From contig PKTX01000080.1 in assembly GCA_002868945.1 (NCBI GenBank), positions 1 to 64,000 on the forward strand: DNA of 64,000 nt, in the 5' to 3' direction. Source of the DNA: Desulfobulbaceae bacterium. GTDB lineage: Bacteria > Desulfobacterota > Desulfobulbia > Desulfobulbales > SURF-16. A model generated the notes under the pieces. That model saw only the letters and a program-made list of their open reading frames with translations. It had not been told where the DNA came from and made no database searches. Shown here in pieces: positions 44,819-55,367 of this stretch; positions within the stretch are counted from its first letter, which is position 1; the number at the start of each line of letters is the position of its first letter. The translations under genes were made by a program, and so were the position numbers.

Positions 44819-45439
44819 CTAACCGGCAATGAGACGGAAGAGGGTGCCCTGGATGGCCATGATAAATTTGCCGAGCAGGCCGGTGAAGGCGAGGATCATG
44901 ATGAGAATAAAACCCATGCCCTCCAGGCGGCCCAGGGCCTGGGCCTGACGGGGCGGCAGCAGTCCCATGAGGACCTTGCTGCCATCCAGGGGCGGGATGG
45001 GAATCATGTTGAAGATGGCCAGAATGGAGTTGATCCAGACGCTGACCATAAACATGGAAAAGAGGGGTTGCACCAGAAAGGCGGGCAGTGCCCGGGAGAG
45101 ACCGGCAATAACAAAAAGGGCGACAATACTGAGGAGCATGGTGGCCAGATTGGACATGGGGCCGGCCAGGGAGACCAGGATCATGTCGCGGCGGGGATTG
45201 CGAAAATTGCGGGGGTCCACCGGCACCGGCTTGGCCCAGCCGAAGTGAATGAGGAAGATGGCCAGGGTGCCCAGGGGATCGAGGTGGCGCAGTGGATTCA
45301 TGGTAAGACGGCCCTGGTATCTGGCGGTCTGATCGCCGCAGAGGGAGGCGACATAGCCGTGCGAGAACTCATGGATAGTCAGGGCAAAGAGAAAAACAGG
45401 AATCTGAATGATCAGCTCCTGGAAATTTATATCAAACAT
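44819..45439 (-). CDS. Site-2 protease-like membrane metallopeptidase (M50)
   Basis: A 206-residue integral membrane protein. The metal-binding HEFSH (HExxH, about residues 24-28) lies in the first membrane helix and the second motif NMIPIPPLDGSK follows near residue 144, both required for the active site. It has about five to six membrane segments and no PDZ domain, so it belongs to the short YwhC-like S2P branch. I chose the ATG at 45439; the longer upstream frame is not conserved-looking. The substrate is unknown. It sits between the CCA-transferase fusion and pgeF. Confidence 0.92.
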   Translation of the reverse strand: MFDINFQELIIQIPVFLFALTIHEFSHGYVASLCGDQTARYQGRLTMNPLRHLDPLGTLAIFLIHFGWAKPVPVDPRNFRNPRRDMILVSLAGPMSNLATMLLSIVALFVIAGLSRALPAFLVQPLFSMFMVSVWINSILAIFNMIPIPPLDGSKVLMGLLPPRQAQALGRLEGMGFILIMILAFTGLLGKFIMAIQGTLFRLIAG

Positions 45440-45645
45440 GTTTTTGGTACCAGGGGATATATGAAAAATGCGGGAACTCTTTGCGCAGCACGCCATCGTG
45501 CCGTGATCTGTTCGGCTCACCTGGCCGACCTACGCCTGGCCGCACTCTGCGGCACTGTGCAAAGAGGGATGGTTTGGGTGTTTTTAGTGATTTCCAGGCA
45601 TTGACGTGGATAGAGTTACAAAATGAGGAGGTCGAGGCGGACAAT

Positions 45646-48285
45646 TTACCTGGTCTTGCCATCCAGGGGAAACTCTTTTTTCAGCAGGGCGATTTCCTCG
45701 GCCCTGTTTGAGCAGATGCCGTCCAGGGTGGCCATCAGCAATCTGCGCAGAATCTTATGAAAGAGCGGGCCTGGCTTGTAGCCCAAGGCAATCAGGTCGT
45801 TGCCCTGCAGCTCGTTTCGGACATGGCGCAGCTGGGTGATATAAGAAGAGATGGCCATCTGGCTCTTTTTGTTCCGACAACAGGCCATGGCAAAGAGAAT
45901 ACCCTCGTGGCGCAGGTCTTCGAGGGCCATGTAGATACGGCTGGCCGGCAGATCCGGGTTTTTGTCAAGCAGGCGCACCACCCTGTCCGCTGCCACGCGC
46001 TGGCTAATGATGATGCGGCTGAAACGTTCCGGGATCTCCAGGCGCCGGCAGAGCTCGTCCACCTCCTTGGTCTTCAGACGGACGGTAAGGGCGAGGAAAT
46101 AGACGATCCACAGGGCGATAGTGGTGTCAAGGTAGAGCAGCTTGTACCAGGAAACGGCATGTCTGGTCTCGCGCAGGATCTTTTTGACCCGGGGGGTGAT
46201 TTTCAGGCGGGGGTGGAGAAAGGGCAGCAGCTTGAAGGAATGGAGGCGCCGGATGGCGGGCAGGGGGTCTTTTTCCGAGAGGATAAGGCGTAATTCCTGG
46301 AAGAAGCGTTGCCCCATGGCCGCCTCAAAGAGACCGAGACGTACCGAGTTTTTGATCTGTTTTTCCGTATGTTTGCCGAGCTTGAAGCCGCCCATCCGCT
46401 GTTCAAAACGGATGGCCCGGAAGATACGGGTGGGATCCTCGACAAAACTGAGGTTGTGGAGGATGCGGATCATCCGGTCCTTGAGATCGTTCTGGGAGTT
46501 GAAAAAATCAACCAGGATGCCGAACCGGTCCGGGTTCAGGTGGATGGCCATGGCATTGATAGTGAAATCACGGCGATAGAGGTCCAGCTTGATGGAGCTG
46601 GACTCGACCTTGGGCATGGCCGCCGGTCTTTCGTAATATTCAAGGCGGGCCGTGGCCACATCGATTTTCATGCCGTCGGGCAAGAGCACCACGGCCGTAT
46701 TGAACTTCTCGTGGGTGCGCAGTGTCGCGTCCAGCTGGCGGGCCAGTTTTTTGGCAAAGTCGATGCCGTCACCCTCAATGACGATATCAAGATCAAAATT
46801 TTCAATGCCGAGCATGAGATCGCGGACAAAGCCGCCCACGGCATAGGCCCTGGCCCCGCAGCCTGAGGCGACTTCGCCGATGATTTGCAGGAGCTGCACC
46901 ATTTCCCGGTTGAGGGTATGGCGCAGCTGGTTGGTCATGTTGCGGTTGCGTTCCACCGAGGGCTGGTTCTGGCTGTTTTTCAGGTCGGCCATAAAGGCGG
47001 GATCACCGGCCAGCATGGTGAAGAGATCGGTGCGGGTGATAATGCCCACCAGCTCCCGATTCTTCACCACAGGGATGGTGCGCTGCCGGTTGGTGATGAT
47101 CAGTCGCTGGATGTCAAGCAGGGTGGCATCCGGGTCCACCATCTCAAATTCCGTGGTCATATAGCTTGCCACCGGCTCGTCGCCGAGGTCGTGGTAAATG
47201 GCCTTGGCCGCCTCTCGTCGGCTGAGCAGTCCGATGATCTCGCCATGGTCCACCACGGGTAACACGGTGATATTGTAGCGGATCAAGGTCTGGTTGGCCT
47301 CGATTATGGAGAGGGTGGGCTCCACGGAAATAACCGGGGCACTCATCAGCTCACCGGCCAGGGAGTGGGGCCGTACCGTACGGTGCAGCACATCAAGCAG
47401 CTGTTCCTCCACCTGGACCAGGGAGCGGTCCTTGAGGCTGGCCGAGGCGGCCGAGGCATGGCCGCCGCCGCCGAACTCCATGGTGATGGTGCCGACATTG
47501 ACCTCCGGCAGACGGCTGCGGCCGATGATATAGATGCGATCATCCATGGCGGCCAGGGCAAAGAGGACATCCAGGTTCTCCATGGTCATGAAGCGCCGCA
47601 CCAACAGGGCAAACTCGTCGCAATACTCCGGCAGGATGATGCGGGCCACGGTGATGTTGATGGTGTTGATGGTATAGGTGGTGGCTGATTTTATCAGCCT
47701 GTGCAGGAGACTGATTTCGTCGCTGGTGAGCTCCTGACTGATATAGTGGCTCACCTGGTCAATGTCGGCGCCCTGTTCCAGCAGCCAGGCCATGGCCCTG
47801 AGGTCGGCGGGCGTGGTGGTGGCGAAGGTGAAGTTGCCGGTATCCTCATAAACGGCCATGGCCAGGATGGTGGCCTCCTGCTCTGTCACGGCGATATGCC
47901 GCTCCTGAAAGAGTTCGACAAAGAGGGTGGCCGTGGAGCCGTGCGGCCGCACCTCCTCCGTGCTGCCGCGCAGATTGTCGGGCGTGTCCGGGTGATGGTC
48001 GTAGAGATGGATCTCCAGGCCGGGTTTGTCGAGGCAGCCTTTAAAAGGGCCGATGCGTCCGGCCTGACGATTGTCCACCACAATGAGGCGGTCAACCGCC
48101 TCAAGGTCCAGGGAACGCAGCCGGGTAAACTCAAAGGTGAGGCCTGATTCGTTGAGAAAACGACGCAGGTTACGTTCCTGGGAGCCGGGGAAGACCAACT
48201 TGGCGTCAGGATAGAATTTACGGGCCGCCAGCATGGAGGCCATGCAGTCAAAGTCGGCGTTGAGGTGGGAGGTGATGACATCCAT
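45646..48285 (-). CDS. DHH-CBS-tRNA nucleotidyltransferase/poly(A) polymerase fusion
   Basis: An 879-residue three-part protein. Residues about 1-310 form a DHH/DHHA1 phosphoesterase domain (TSHLNADFD, DHHPDTP, FGGGGHASAAS). Two CBS domains follow (about 315-435). From about 460 comes a class II nucleotidyltransferase with GGFVRDLMLG and DLDIV, the RRDFTIN motif and the RNA-binding helical domain. The fusion is known from Geobacter-type genomes, where such proteins add A or CCA ends to tRNA or tail RNA. The DHH part may degrade RNA or nucleotides. The gene leads the operon toward pgeF and rsmB. Confidence 0.93.
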   Translation of the reverse strand: MDVITSHLNADFDCMASMLAARKFYPDAKLVFPGSQERNLRRFLNESGLTFEFTRLRSLDLEAVDRLIVVDNRQAGRIGPFKGCLDKPGLEIHLYDHHPDTPDNLRGSTEEVRPHGSTATLFVELFQERHIAVTEQEATILAMAVYEDTGNFTFATTTPADLRAMAWLLEQGADIDQVSHYISQELTSDEISLLHRLIKSATTYTINTINITVARIILPEYCDEFALLVRRFMTMENLDVLFALAAMDDRIYIIGRSRLPEVNVGTITMEFGGGGHASAASASLKDRSLVQVEEQLLDVLHRTVRPHSLAGELMSAPVISVEPTLSIIEANQTLIRYNITVLPVVDHGEIIGLLSRREAAKAIYHDLGDEPVASYMTTEFEMVDPDATLLDIQRLIITNRQRTIPVVKNRELVGIITRTDLFTMLAGDPAFMADLKNSQNQPSVERNRNMTNQLRHTLNREMVQLLQIIGEVASGCGARAYAVGGFVRDLMLGIENFDLDIVIEGDGIDFAKKLARQLDATLRTHEKFNTAVVLLPDGMKIDVATARLEYYERPAAMPKVESSSIKLDLYRRDFTINAMAIHLNPDRFGILVDFFNSQNDLKDRMIRILHNLSFVEDPTRIFRAIRFEQRMGGFKLGKHTEKQIKNSVRLGLFEAAMGQRFFQELRLILSEKDPLPAIRRLHSFKLLPFLHPRLKITPRVKKILRETRHAVSWYKLLYLDTTIALWIVYFLALTVRLKTKEVDELCRRLEIPERFSRIIISQRVAADRVVRLLDKNPDLPASRIYMALEDLRHEGILFAMACCRNKKSQMAISSYITQLRHVRNELQGNDLIALGYKPGPLFHKILRRLLMATLDGICSNRAEEIALLKKEFPLDGKTR

Positions 48286-48320
48286 AGGGGTATGAAGAGG
48301 GGGAATTCACTAACAGCCAT

Positions 48321-48525
48321 CTTGAATAATTGCTATTTTGCCCGATTTTTTCGTCGCTACGAAAATAAAAATCCTCACATATGCTCGATATGCTGCACCC
48401 CAAGGGCACCCGGAGTGTCGCAGGCTCCCTTACCTCTTTCAGGGCGCGCTTTTTATTTTCTATGCTTCGTGAACTCGAACAGGTAAGCGAGCGGAGCGAG
48501 ACTCCGAAATATCTAATTATTCAAG
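48321..48525. mobile_element. 205-bp MITE-like element, copy A
   Basis: Its ends are CTTGAATAATT and its complement (48321-48331 and 48515-48525). The interior is nearly the same as the copy at 57346-57550 in opposite orientation, including CACCCCAAGGGCACCC, GTGTCGCAGGCTCCC and GCGAGCGGAGCGAG. It carries no transposase. A short open frame (start near 48381) is shared with the other copy, but lacks a ribosome site. It fills the gap between the DHH-CBS fusion gene and the recombinase gene. Confidence 0.85.
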
Positions 48526-48570
48526 AGGCCCTAACAATACCATATTTCCGCAGGCCGACCCCTAAAGTTT

Positions 48571-49587
48571 TCAGCCGCGCGGATGAAACTTCTGGTGGAT
48601 GGCCTTGAGGCGGTCGCTGTCCACATGGGTGTAGATCTGGGTGGTGGCGATGTCGGCATGGCCCAGCATCATCTGCACGGCCCGTAGATCTGCGTCATGG
48701 GCCAGGAGATGGCTGGCAAAGGAGTGGCGCAGCATGTGGGGAGATATTTTCTTGTTGATGCCGGCGGCAGCCGCCCTTTCGCGGATGATTTGCCAGAAAC
48801 GGGCCCTGGTCATGCCGGTGCCGCGGCTGGTGATAAAGACAAGAGGACTCCTCTTCTTTTTAAGGAGCAGCGGCCGTTCTTTTTTGAGGTAGCTGCCGAG
48901 GATCTCCTTGGCCTGCTTGCCAAAGGGCACCAGACGTTCCTTGTCGCCCTTACCGATGACGCGGACAAAACCGGACTGCATATTAACGGCGGCCAGGGGC
49001 AGGGAGATGAGCTCGGAAACTCGCAGGCCGGTGGCGTAGAGCAGGTGAAGCATGGCCTGGTTGCGTTGAGCCAGCGGGGAGGTAGAGGAAGAGTGTAAGA
49101 GTTGATCCACCTCGCTGGTGGAGAGCACCTTGGGCAGTGAACGGCCCAGTTTCGGGGTGTCGAGATAGGCGGTGGGGTCAGCGGCAAGTAGCCCTTCGCT
49201 GACCAGAAAACGAAAGAAGGCGCGGAAGCAGGAGAGCTTGCGACTTAAGGAACGACTGGTGAGTCGCTGATTGTGGAGTTCCTCGAAATAGGCGCGGAGC
49301 TGGCGAGGGGTGATATCACTGAGCTGCAGCCCTTTGCGACACGAAAAGACAAAAAGACCCTGAAGGTCGTTGTTATAGGCCGTCAGGGTATTTTGTGCCA
49401 GGCGCCGTTCGGCAGCCAGGTAATGTAGAAAGAGGTCGCAGCTGCCGGTCATTGCCGCCGGCAGCTGCCGTGCTTTTTTACGGTTGCCCGGGCCTGCGGC
49501 ACGGGGCGATTTCTTCCGAGTCCTGTCAGCTGTCATCACGGCACGTGGAAAGAGCAGGCCTTTGCGGCCGCCCCGCTCCCGAGCCAT
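48571..49587 (-). CDS. Tyrosine recombinase XerC/XerD family
   Basis: A 338-residue site-specific recombinase. The N-terminal SAM-like DNA-binding domain (about 48-135) precedes the catalytic domain with Arg in YATGLRVSEL (about 193), His-x-x-Arg in HMLRHSF (about 283-289), a further His in MLGHADIATTQIY and the Tyr nucleophile there. The family resolves chromosome dimers at dif. The first 45 residues are basic and not part of the fold; an ATG at 49452 would give the usual length of about 293. No dif-like site was recognised nearby, so the Xer assignment is by similarity only. Confidence 0.9.
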   Translation of the reverse strand: MARERGGRKGLLFPRAVMTADRTRKKSPRAAGPGNRKKARQLPAAMTGSCDLFLHYLAAERRLAQNTLTAYNNDLQGLFVFSCRKGLQLSDITPRQLRAYFEELHNQRLTSRSLSRKLSCFRAFFRFLVSEGLLAADPTAYLDTPKLGRSLPKVLSTSEVDQLLHSSSTSPLAQRNQAMLHLLYATGLRVSELISLPLAAVNMQSGFVRVIGKGDKERLVPFGKQAKEILGSYLKKERPLLLKKKRSPLVFITSRGTGMTRARFWQIIRERAAAAGINKKISPHMLRHSFASHLLAHDADLRAVQMMLGHADIATTQIYTHVDSDRLKAIHQKFHPRG

Positions 49588-49614
49588 TCCCGGAAAAAAG
49601 CAGGGGACTACTCT

Positions 49615-49809
49615 TTAGTCGCGTAGGGTGCGGTACATCACCTTGCGGAGTTTGCGCTTGGCCTCGGCCTGCTTGCGGCGCCGCTTTACGCTTGGTTTCT
49701 CATAATGCTCACGGCGTTTAAGTTCTTTTTTCATGCCGTCAAGCTGCAGTTTTTTCTTCAGTTGGCGAATGGCGTATTCGATGTCGCCACGTACTTCAAC
49801 TTCAATCAT
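49615..49809 (-). CDS. rpsU: 30S ribosomal protein S21
   Basis: A 64-residue basic protein. The ATG at 49809 (MIEVEVRG) has a ribosome site GGAG seven bases upstream. It has the S21 pattern IEYAIRQLKKKL, HYEKPSVKRRRKQAEAKRK. S21 helps the 30S subunit start translation. Its gene is away from dnaG and rpoD, its partners in the Escherichia coli operon. A strong promoter and a leader with a terminator-like hairpin lie upstream. Confidence 0.95.
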   Translation of the reverse strand: MIEVEVRGDIEYAIRQLKKKLQLDGMKKELKRREHYEKPSVKRRRKQAEAKRKLRKVMYRTLRD

Positions 49810-49840
49810 GATAACTCCGTGTATGAATGATTGCATCCGC

Positions 49841-49863
49841 AAAAAAAGAGGACGCTTCGTCTC
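49841..49863 (-). promoter_or_regulatory. Terminator-like hairpin in the rpsU leader
   Basis: On the minus strand GAGACGAAGCGTCCTC can form a small stem (GACG/CGTC core) followed by seven T, about 30 nt before the rpsU start codon and 55 nt after the promoter. This could be an attenuator by which S21 or translation controls the gene. The stem is short. Confidence 0.35.
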
Positions 49864-49916
49864 TATCGTAAATCCGGCCGGAAGAAACCTTGCCGGTAAG
49901 TAAAAACAAACAGCCC

Positions 49917-49945
49917 TTATAAAGGATTAGCGCCGCCTTTGTCAA
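49917..49945 (-). promoter_or_regulatory. Predicted sigma-70 promoter of rpsU
   Basis: On the minus strand TTGACA (plus 49940-49945), a 17-bp spacer and TTATAA (plus 49917-49922; TATAAG with an 18-bp spacer). It is one of the best promoter matches in the window, with a leader of about 100 nt. Confidence 0.65.
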
Positions 49946-50041
49946 TGGCTTTTCAGTATGTCAGCCACAAAATTGTCGGTGGGCCGGGGTGTGCGGCGAA
50001 AAAGGCGCCCCGGCAGCCTGGCGGGCGTAACCGACCGACTC

Positions 50042-51412
50042 CTAGAATATTTTGCCGGGGTTGAGAATGTTGAGGGGATCAAAGAGGTTCTTGAGCTGAC
50101 GCTGGAGGGCCAGGCTGGTCTCTGAGAGCTCCAGATCCAGAAAGGGCGCCTTGGTGAGACCGACGCCATGCTCGCCGGACAGGGTACCGTGCAGGGCAAT
50201 AACCTCTCGGAAGAGCTCCTTCTTGGCCCGGTTGGCCCGCTCCACCTCGCCGCCATCCTCTCGGTCCAGCATGATGTTGACATGGATGTTGCCATCACCG
50301 GCATGGCCGAAGGTAAAGATGGGCAGTCCGTAGCGGCGGCTGAGCTCTTCGGTGCAGGCCACCAGCTGCGGGATCTTGCTGCGCGGCACCACCACATCCT
50401 CGCTGATCTTGTCGGGTCGCAGATTAAAGGCCGCCGGTGACACGGCTCGGCGGGCCTGCCACAGATCAGTCACCTGCTCGGCATTTTCCGCCTGGAAACG
50501 GGCCAGGATCTCCGGGTGCTGGTCGAGAAAATCATCGAGCCTGCTTGCCTGCAGGGCCACGGATTGGGGATCGCCGTCCACCTCCACCAGCAGCATGGCC
50601 CTGGTGGTCTCCGGTAGGCGACAGGGCAACTGGTCGGCCACCAGGGAGAGGGCGGTGTGGTCCAGATACTCCAGGGTGGAGGGGGTGTGCTCTCTGAGCA
50701 TATGGGCCACCAGGCCGGCGGCCCGGCTCATGTCGTCAAAGAGGAGAAGAAAGGTGCGGCGGGCAGTGGGCAGGCCGGTGAGGCGCAGGATGATCTTGGT
50801 GATGATGCCCAGGGTGCCTTCGGAACCGATAAAGAGGCGGGTGAGATCATAGCCCACCACGCCTTTACGGGTCTGGGTGCCGGTGGTCAGGATGCGGCCG
50901 TCGGCCAGCACCACCTCCAGGCCCAGGACATAGTCGCGCGTCACCCCGTATTTTACGGCGCTGGGGCCGCCGGCGCATTCCGCCACATTGCCGCCCAGGG
51001 TGCAGAATTTGAGACTGGCCGGATCCGGGGGATAGTAGAGGCCCAGGGGGGCGAGGGTCTCGCGCAGGTTGCCGGTGATTACCCCTGGTTCAACAATGGC
51101 CAGCTGGTTGTCTTGGTCGATCTCCAGGATACGGTTCATGCCGGCTAGGGCCAGGACCAGGCCGCCGGCCACCGGCAGGGAGCCGCCTGTCATGCCGCTG
51201 CCGGCGCCGCGCGGCACCACCGGCAGGCCGTGCCTGGTGGCCAGGGCCATGATGCGGCTGATCTGTTCGGTGGAGGTGGGAAAGGCCACGGCCTCGGGCA
51301 GATATTCCTGAGCCGTGCCGTCATAGGAGTAGCACTGCAGCTCCTCGGCAGCGACCTCCAGGCGATCGGGGCCGACGATCTTTGTAAGGGCTTCAATTAT
51401 ATGGCTATCCAT
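50042..51412 (-). CDS. FAD-linked oxidase, GlcD/D-lactate dehydrogenase family
   Basis: A 456-residue flavoprotein of the VAO/PCMH type. The FAD-binding part has PRGAGSGMTGG (about 72-82) and GGNVAECAGGPSAVKYG. The C-terminal cap domain has the family histidines in FGHAGDGNIHVN and GTLSGEHGVGL. It oxidises a 2-hydroxy acid such as D-lactate or glycolate; the substrate cannot be read. Usually a Cys-rich GlcF-type partner is adjacent, but none is seen here. The ATG at 51412 is preferred over a TTG two codons earlier. Confidence 0.92.
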   Translation of the reverse strand: MDSHIIEALTKIVGPDRLEVAAEELQCYSYDGTAQEYLPEAVAFPTSTEQISRIMALATRHGLPVVPRGAGSGMTGGSLPVAGGLVLALAGMNRILEIDQDNQLAIVEPGVITGNLRETLAPLGLYYPPDPASLKFCTLGGNVAECAGGPSAVKYGVTRDYVLGLEVVLADGRILTTGTQTRKGVVGYDLTRLFIGSEGTLGIITKIILRLTGLPTARRTFLLLFDDMSRAAGLVAHMLREHTPSTLEYLDHTALSLVADQLPCRLPETTRAMLLVEVDGDPQSVALQASRLDDFLDQHPEILARFQAENAEQVTDLWQARRAVSPAAFNLRPDKISEDVVVPRSKIPQLVACTEELSRRYGLPIFTFGHAGDGNIHVNIMLDREDGGEVERANRAKKELFREVIALHGTLSGEHGVGLTKAPFLDLELSETSLALQRQLKNLFDPLNILNPGKIF

Positions 51413-51554
51413 TGACAAGGGTGGTTTAATCCTGCTAGTTGTGGATCTGCTGCCGGTCCGCAGCCTCGCCGGCCGACATCAAGAGTTTAGTCCACCTTTC
51501 CGTACGGGGAAAGGTATTTATTGGGGGAGCCTATTCTACAAGAGGGAGAGCATC

Positions 51555-52487
51555 ATGTCAGCAAGGATACGCCTGGCCCTTATTGCCGGCGGTAAATCAG
51601 GGGAGCGCCAGGTCTCCCTGACCGGAGCCAAGGGAGTGCTTGCCGCCCTGGACAGCAGCAAGTATGAGGTGCGCCAGTATGATCCGGCCACTGATCTGGC
51701 CCGTTTGGCCGCGGATGCCGACCAGCTCGATGTGGCCTTCATCCTTCTGCACGGCCTGCTGGGGGAGGACGGCACCATGCAGGGCACCCTTGATCTGCTT
51801 GGTATTCCTTACCAGGGGGCCGGTGTTTTGGGCAGTGCCCTGGCCATGGACAAGAATCTGGCCAAAAAGCTCTATCAGGATGCCGGCCTCAAGGTGGCAC
51901 CTTGGCAGATGGCCGATCGTGCCGACATAGATGATCCTGCCGCCTTGGCGGCCAGGGTCACCATGCCGGTGGTGATAAAGCCGGTACGGCAAGGCTCCAG
52001 CCTGGGCATGTCCATTGCCCACAACGAGGAGGAGCTGGCCGCCGGTCTGGCCCAGGCCTTTCAGTATGATGAGGAAGTCATGGTGGAGGAGTTTATCCGC
52101 GGCCGCGAGATCACCTGCGGTGTGCTGGGCAACAGGGAGCTCACCGCCCTGCCCCTGGTGGAGATCATCCCCGGCGAGGAATATCCCTTCTTTGACTATC
52201 AGGCCAAGTATGAGCCCGGCGCCAGTCGGGAAGTGTGCCCGGCCGAGCTTGATGCCGAGACTACCAAGCGGGCCCAGGAGTATGGCCTTGTTGCCCATCG
52301 CGCCTTGAAGCTCAAGGGCTATAGCCGTACCGATATGATCCTGTCTGAAGATGGTGATATCTATGTCATTGAGACCAATACCATCCCCGGCATGACGCCT
52401 ACCAGCCTCATGCCGCAGGCAGCCAAGGCCCATGGCCTCGACTTTCCCCGGTTTATTGATCGCCTCATTGAGCTGGCCATGGAGTAG
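51555..52487 (+). CDS. ddl: D-alanine--D-alanine ligase
   Basis: A 310-residue ATP-grasp enzyme that makes D-Ala-D-Ala for peptidoglycan. It has the GGKSGERQVS start, LHGLLGEDGTMQG (about 60), the ATP-grasp loop VIKPVRQGSSLGM (about 143), the YDEEVMVEEFIRGREIT block and the metal-binding end VIETNTIPGMTPTSLMP. The ATG at 51555 has a GAGGGAGAG ribosome site. The longer upstream frame is not part of the fold. It is a single gene on the plus strand between two minus-strand units. Confidence 0.96.
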   Translation: MSARIRLALIAGGKSGERQVSLTGAKGVLAALDSSKYEVRQYDPATDLARLAADADQLDVAFILLHGLLGEDGTMQGTLDLLGIPYQGAGVLGSALAMDKNLAKKLYQDAGLKVAPWQMADRADIDDPAALAARVTMPVVIKPVRQGSSLGMSIAHNEEELAAGLAQAFQYDEEVMVEEFIRGREITCGVLGNRELTALPLVEIIPGEEYPFFDYQAKYEPGASREVCPAELDAETTKRAQEYGLVAHRALKLKGYSRTDMILSEDGDIYVIETNTIPGMTPTSLMPQAAKAHGLDFPRFIDRLIELAME

Positions 52488-52593
52488 GCTGCGCCACCGG
52501 CTGCCGGCGGCATCAACCTTGCAACGGCTCCCTGACGCCTGGCTCTGCCGGTCCTTCTGCCCTCAACACCCCCTTAAACAAGCGAGCGAGCTC

Positions 52594-52702
52594 CGCCTGC
52601 GCAAGGAAGAATGAGACGATAAATGCGCTTGCCTCAGTCGAATTTTGACGCTGCATCAGCAGAATAGCGCACAAAGAGAGACCTTTGGGCGCAGGCGTTT
52701 TT
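52594..52702. repeat. Inverted repeat between ddl and serS
   Basis: CGCCTGCGC (52594-52602) and GCGCAGGCG (52689-52697), the latter followed by five T. The arms are 86 bp apart, so this is at best a weak or long-loop terminator for the converging ddl and serS genes. The 225-bp gap has no gene. Confidence 0.35.
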
Positions 52703-52712
52703 CAATGGGTTC

Positions 52713-54080
<1,368 letters not shown>

Positions 54081-54109
54081 GACATTCTGTAGCTTCTTTA
54101 TTTATAAAA

Positions 54110-55285
54110 TCACCACTCTGTCAAGTGAATCGTCACAAGTTCCCCCTTTTTGAGGCAGCGGCGATGGGCCGGCACCAGGATAATGCAGGTGGCTGCCTCA
54201 TGGCGATGGGCCGGCCGGGCCAGGCAGCGACCGTTCTCCAGGGTCAGGATGCCGCCTTTAAGGTTGAGCAGCCCTTTTTGTTTAATGGCCAGCTCTTCGG
54301 TGAGTTCGGCCCGCAGGCTTTTGGGGGCCGGTTTTCGGCGGCCCTGCAAGGCGCGCAGGGCCGGGCGCACCAGCTCGTGAAAGAGGAGGCGCACGGCAGG
54401 CGGCGGGCCGGGCAGGCCAAAGAAGAGGACCCTGTCCCTGGTACCGAACAGGGTGGCCTTACCGGGCCGCACCTTGATTTGTCGGTAATGGATCGCCACA
54501 CCGATTTTCTCCAGGGCCTGGGCCACCAGGTCATACTTGCCCGGCCCCATACCGCCGGTGGTGATCACCAAGTCGGCCTGGCCGGCCATCCGGTCGAGAT
54601 GGCGGCTGATGGCTCTGGAGTCGTCCTTGACCGTGGCGGCAGCGCCGACTCGGGCGCCGCTCTCGGCAATGAGGCCGGCCAGCAGAAAGCGATTGCCGGA
54701 GATAATCTGGCCGGGCAGCGGGGCGCTGTCCACCAGCTCACTGCCGGTGCAGAGAATGGCGGCCCGGGGCCGTTTGTGGACGCTGATCGATTCGGCCCCG
54801 GCTGTGGCGGCCAGGTGCATATGGCCGGGGCTGACCACCTCGCCGGCCCTGATAATAGCCTGGCCCTTTCTGACGTCCGTGCCAATGCTGCGGATATGGC
54901 AACGACCGGCTGCGCGCATGCCGCTGATACGGCCGCGCTCCTCTTGACACTCCTCAAAAGGAATGACCAGATTGCAGCTTTCCGGCACCTTGCCGCCGGT
55001 CATGATACGGATGGCGGTGTTGGGTTCTACCCGGTGCTCCTGGACCGAACCTGCGGCAATCTCCGAGACAATGGGCAGGTGGTGGTTGGTGTGGCAATCC
55101 TCCTGGCGCAGGGCAAAGCCGTCCATGGCCGATTGCCGGAAATGGGGGATGGGCAGGGGGGCGGTGAGGGGGCGGGCGCAGACCCGGCCGCAGGCCTCAA
55201 GCAGGGTGATGTCCTCGGCCGCCAGGGGGCTGGTGTGGCTGATAATCAGTTTGCGGGCCTGATCAAGGTTAAGCTGACTGGTCAT
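54110..55285 (-). CDS. moeA: Molybdopterin molybdenumtransferase
   Basis: A 391-residue protein that inserts molybdate into molybdopterin-AMP. It has the RQSAMDGFA motif (about 49-57), MTGGKVPE (about 92), TTGGMGPGKYD (about 247) and the C-terminal beta-barrel domain IV. The loop usually reading GLPGNP reads GLPGPP here. Together with mobA and mobB it serves Mo/W-bis-MGD cofactors of enzymes such as formate dehydrogenase or polysulfide reductase, typical of sulfur-cycle anaerobes; this link is inference. Confidence 0.93.
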   Translation of the reverse strand: MTSQLNLDQARKLIISHTSPLAAEDITLLEACGRVCARPLTAPLPIPHFRQSAMDGFALRQEDCHTNHHLPIVSEIAAGSVQEHRVEPNTAIRIMTGGKVPESCNLVIPFEECQEERGRISGMRAAGRCHIRSIGTDVRKGQAIIRAGEVVSPGHMHLAATAGAESISVHKRPRAAILCTGSELVDSAPLPGQIISGNRFLLAGLIAESGARVGAAATVKDDSRAISRHLDRMAGQADLVITTGGMGPGKYDLVAQALEKIGVAIHYRQIKVRPGKATLFGTRDRVLFFGLPGPPPAVRLLFHELVRPALRALQGRRKPAPKSLRAELTEELAIKQKGLLNLKGGILTLENGRCLARPAHRHEAATCIILVPAHRRCLKKGELVTIHLTEW

Positions 55286-55367
55286 GGTTATCTAGCATAC
55301 CATTTTTGGTGGAGAGGAAAAGAGGGCGCATAAGGAGAGCCCTTTTGTCGCTCTCCGCCGTGCCATT

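Noticed and set aside
45478-45563. Structured RNA upstream of the M50 peptidase gene (CTTTGCGCAG...CTGTGCAAAG)
   Set aside because: The arms are imperfect and far apart, with no conserved internal pairing that I can see.
48381-48608. Protein-coding gene inside the 205-bp element
   Set aside because: No ribosome site, runs out of the element into unrelated sequence, and changes between the two copies do not look coding.
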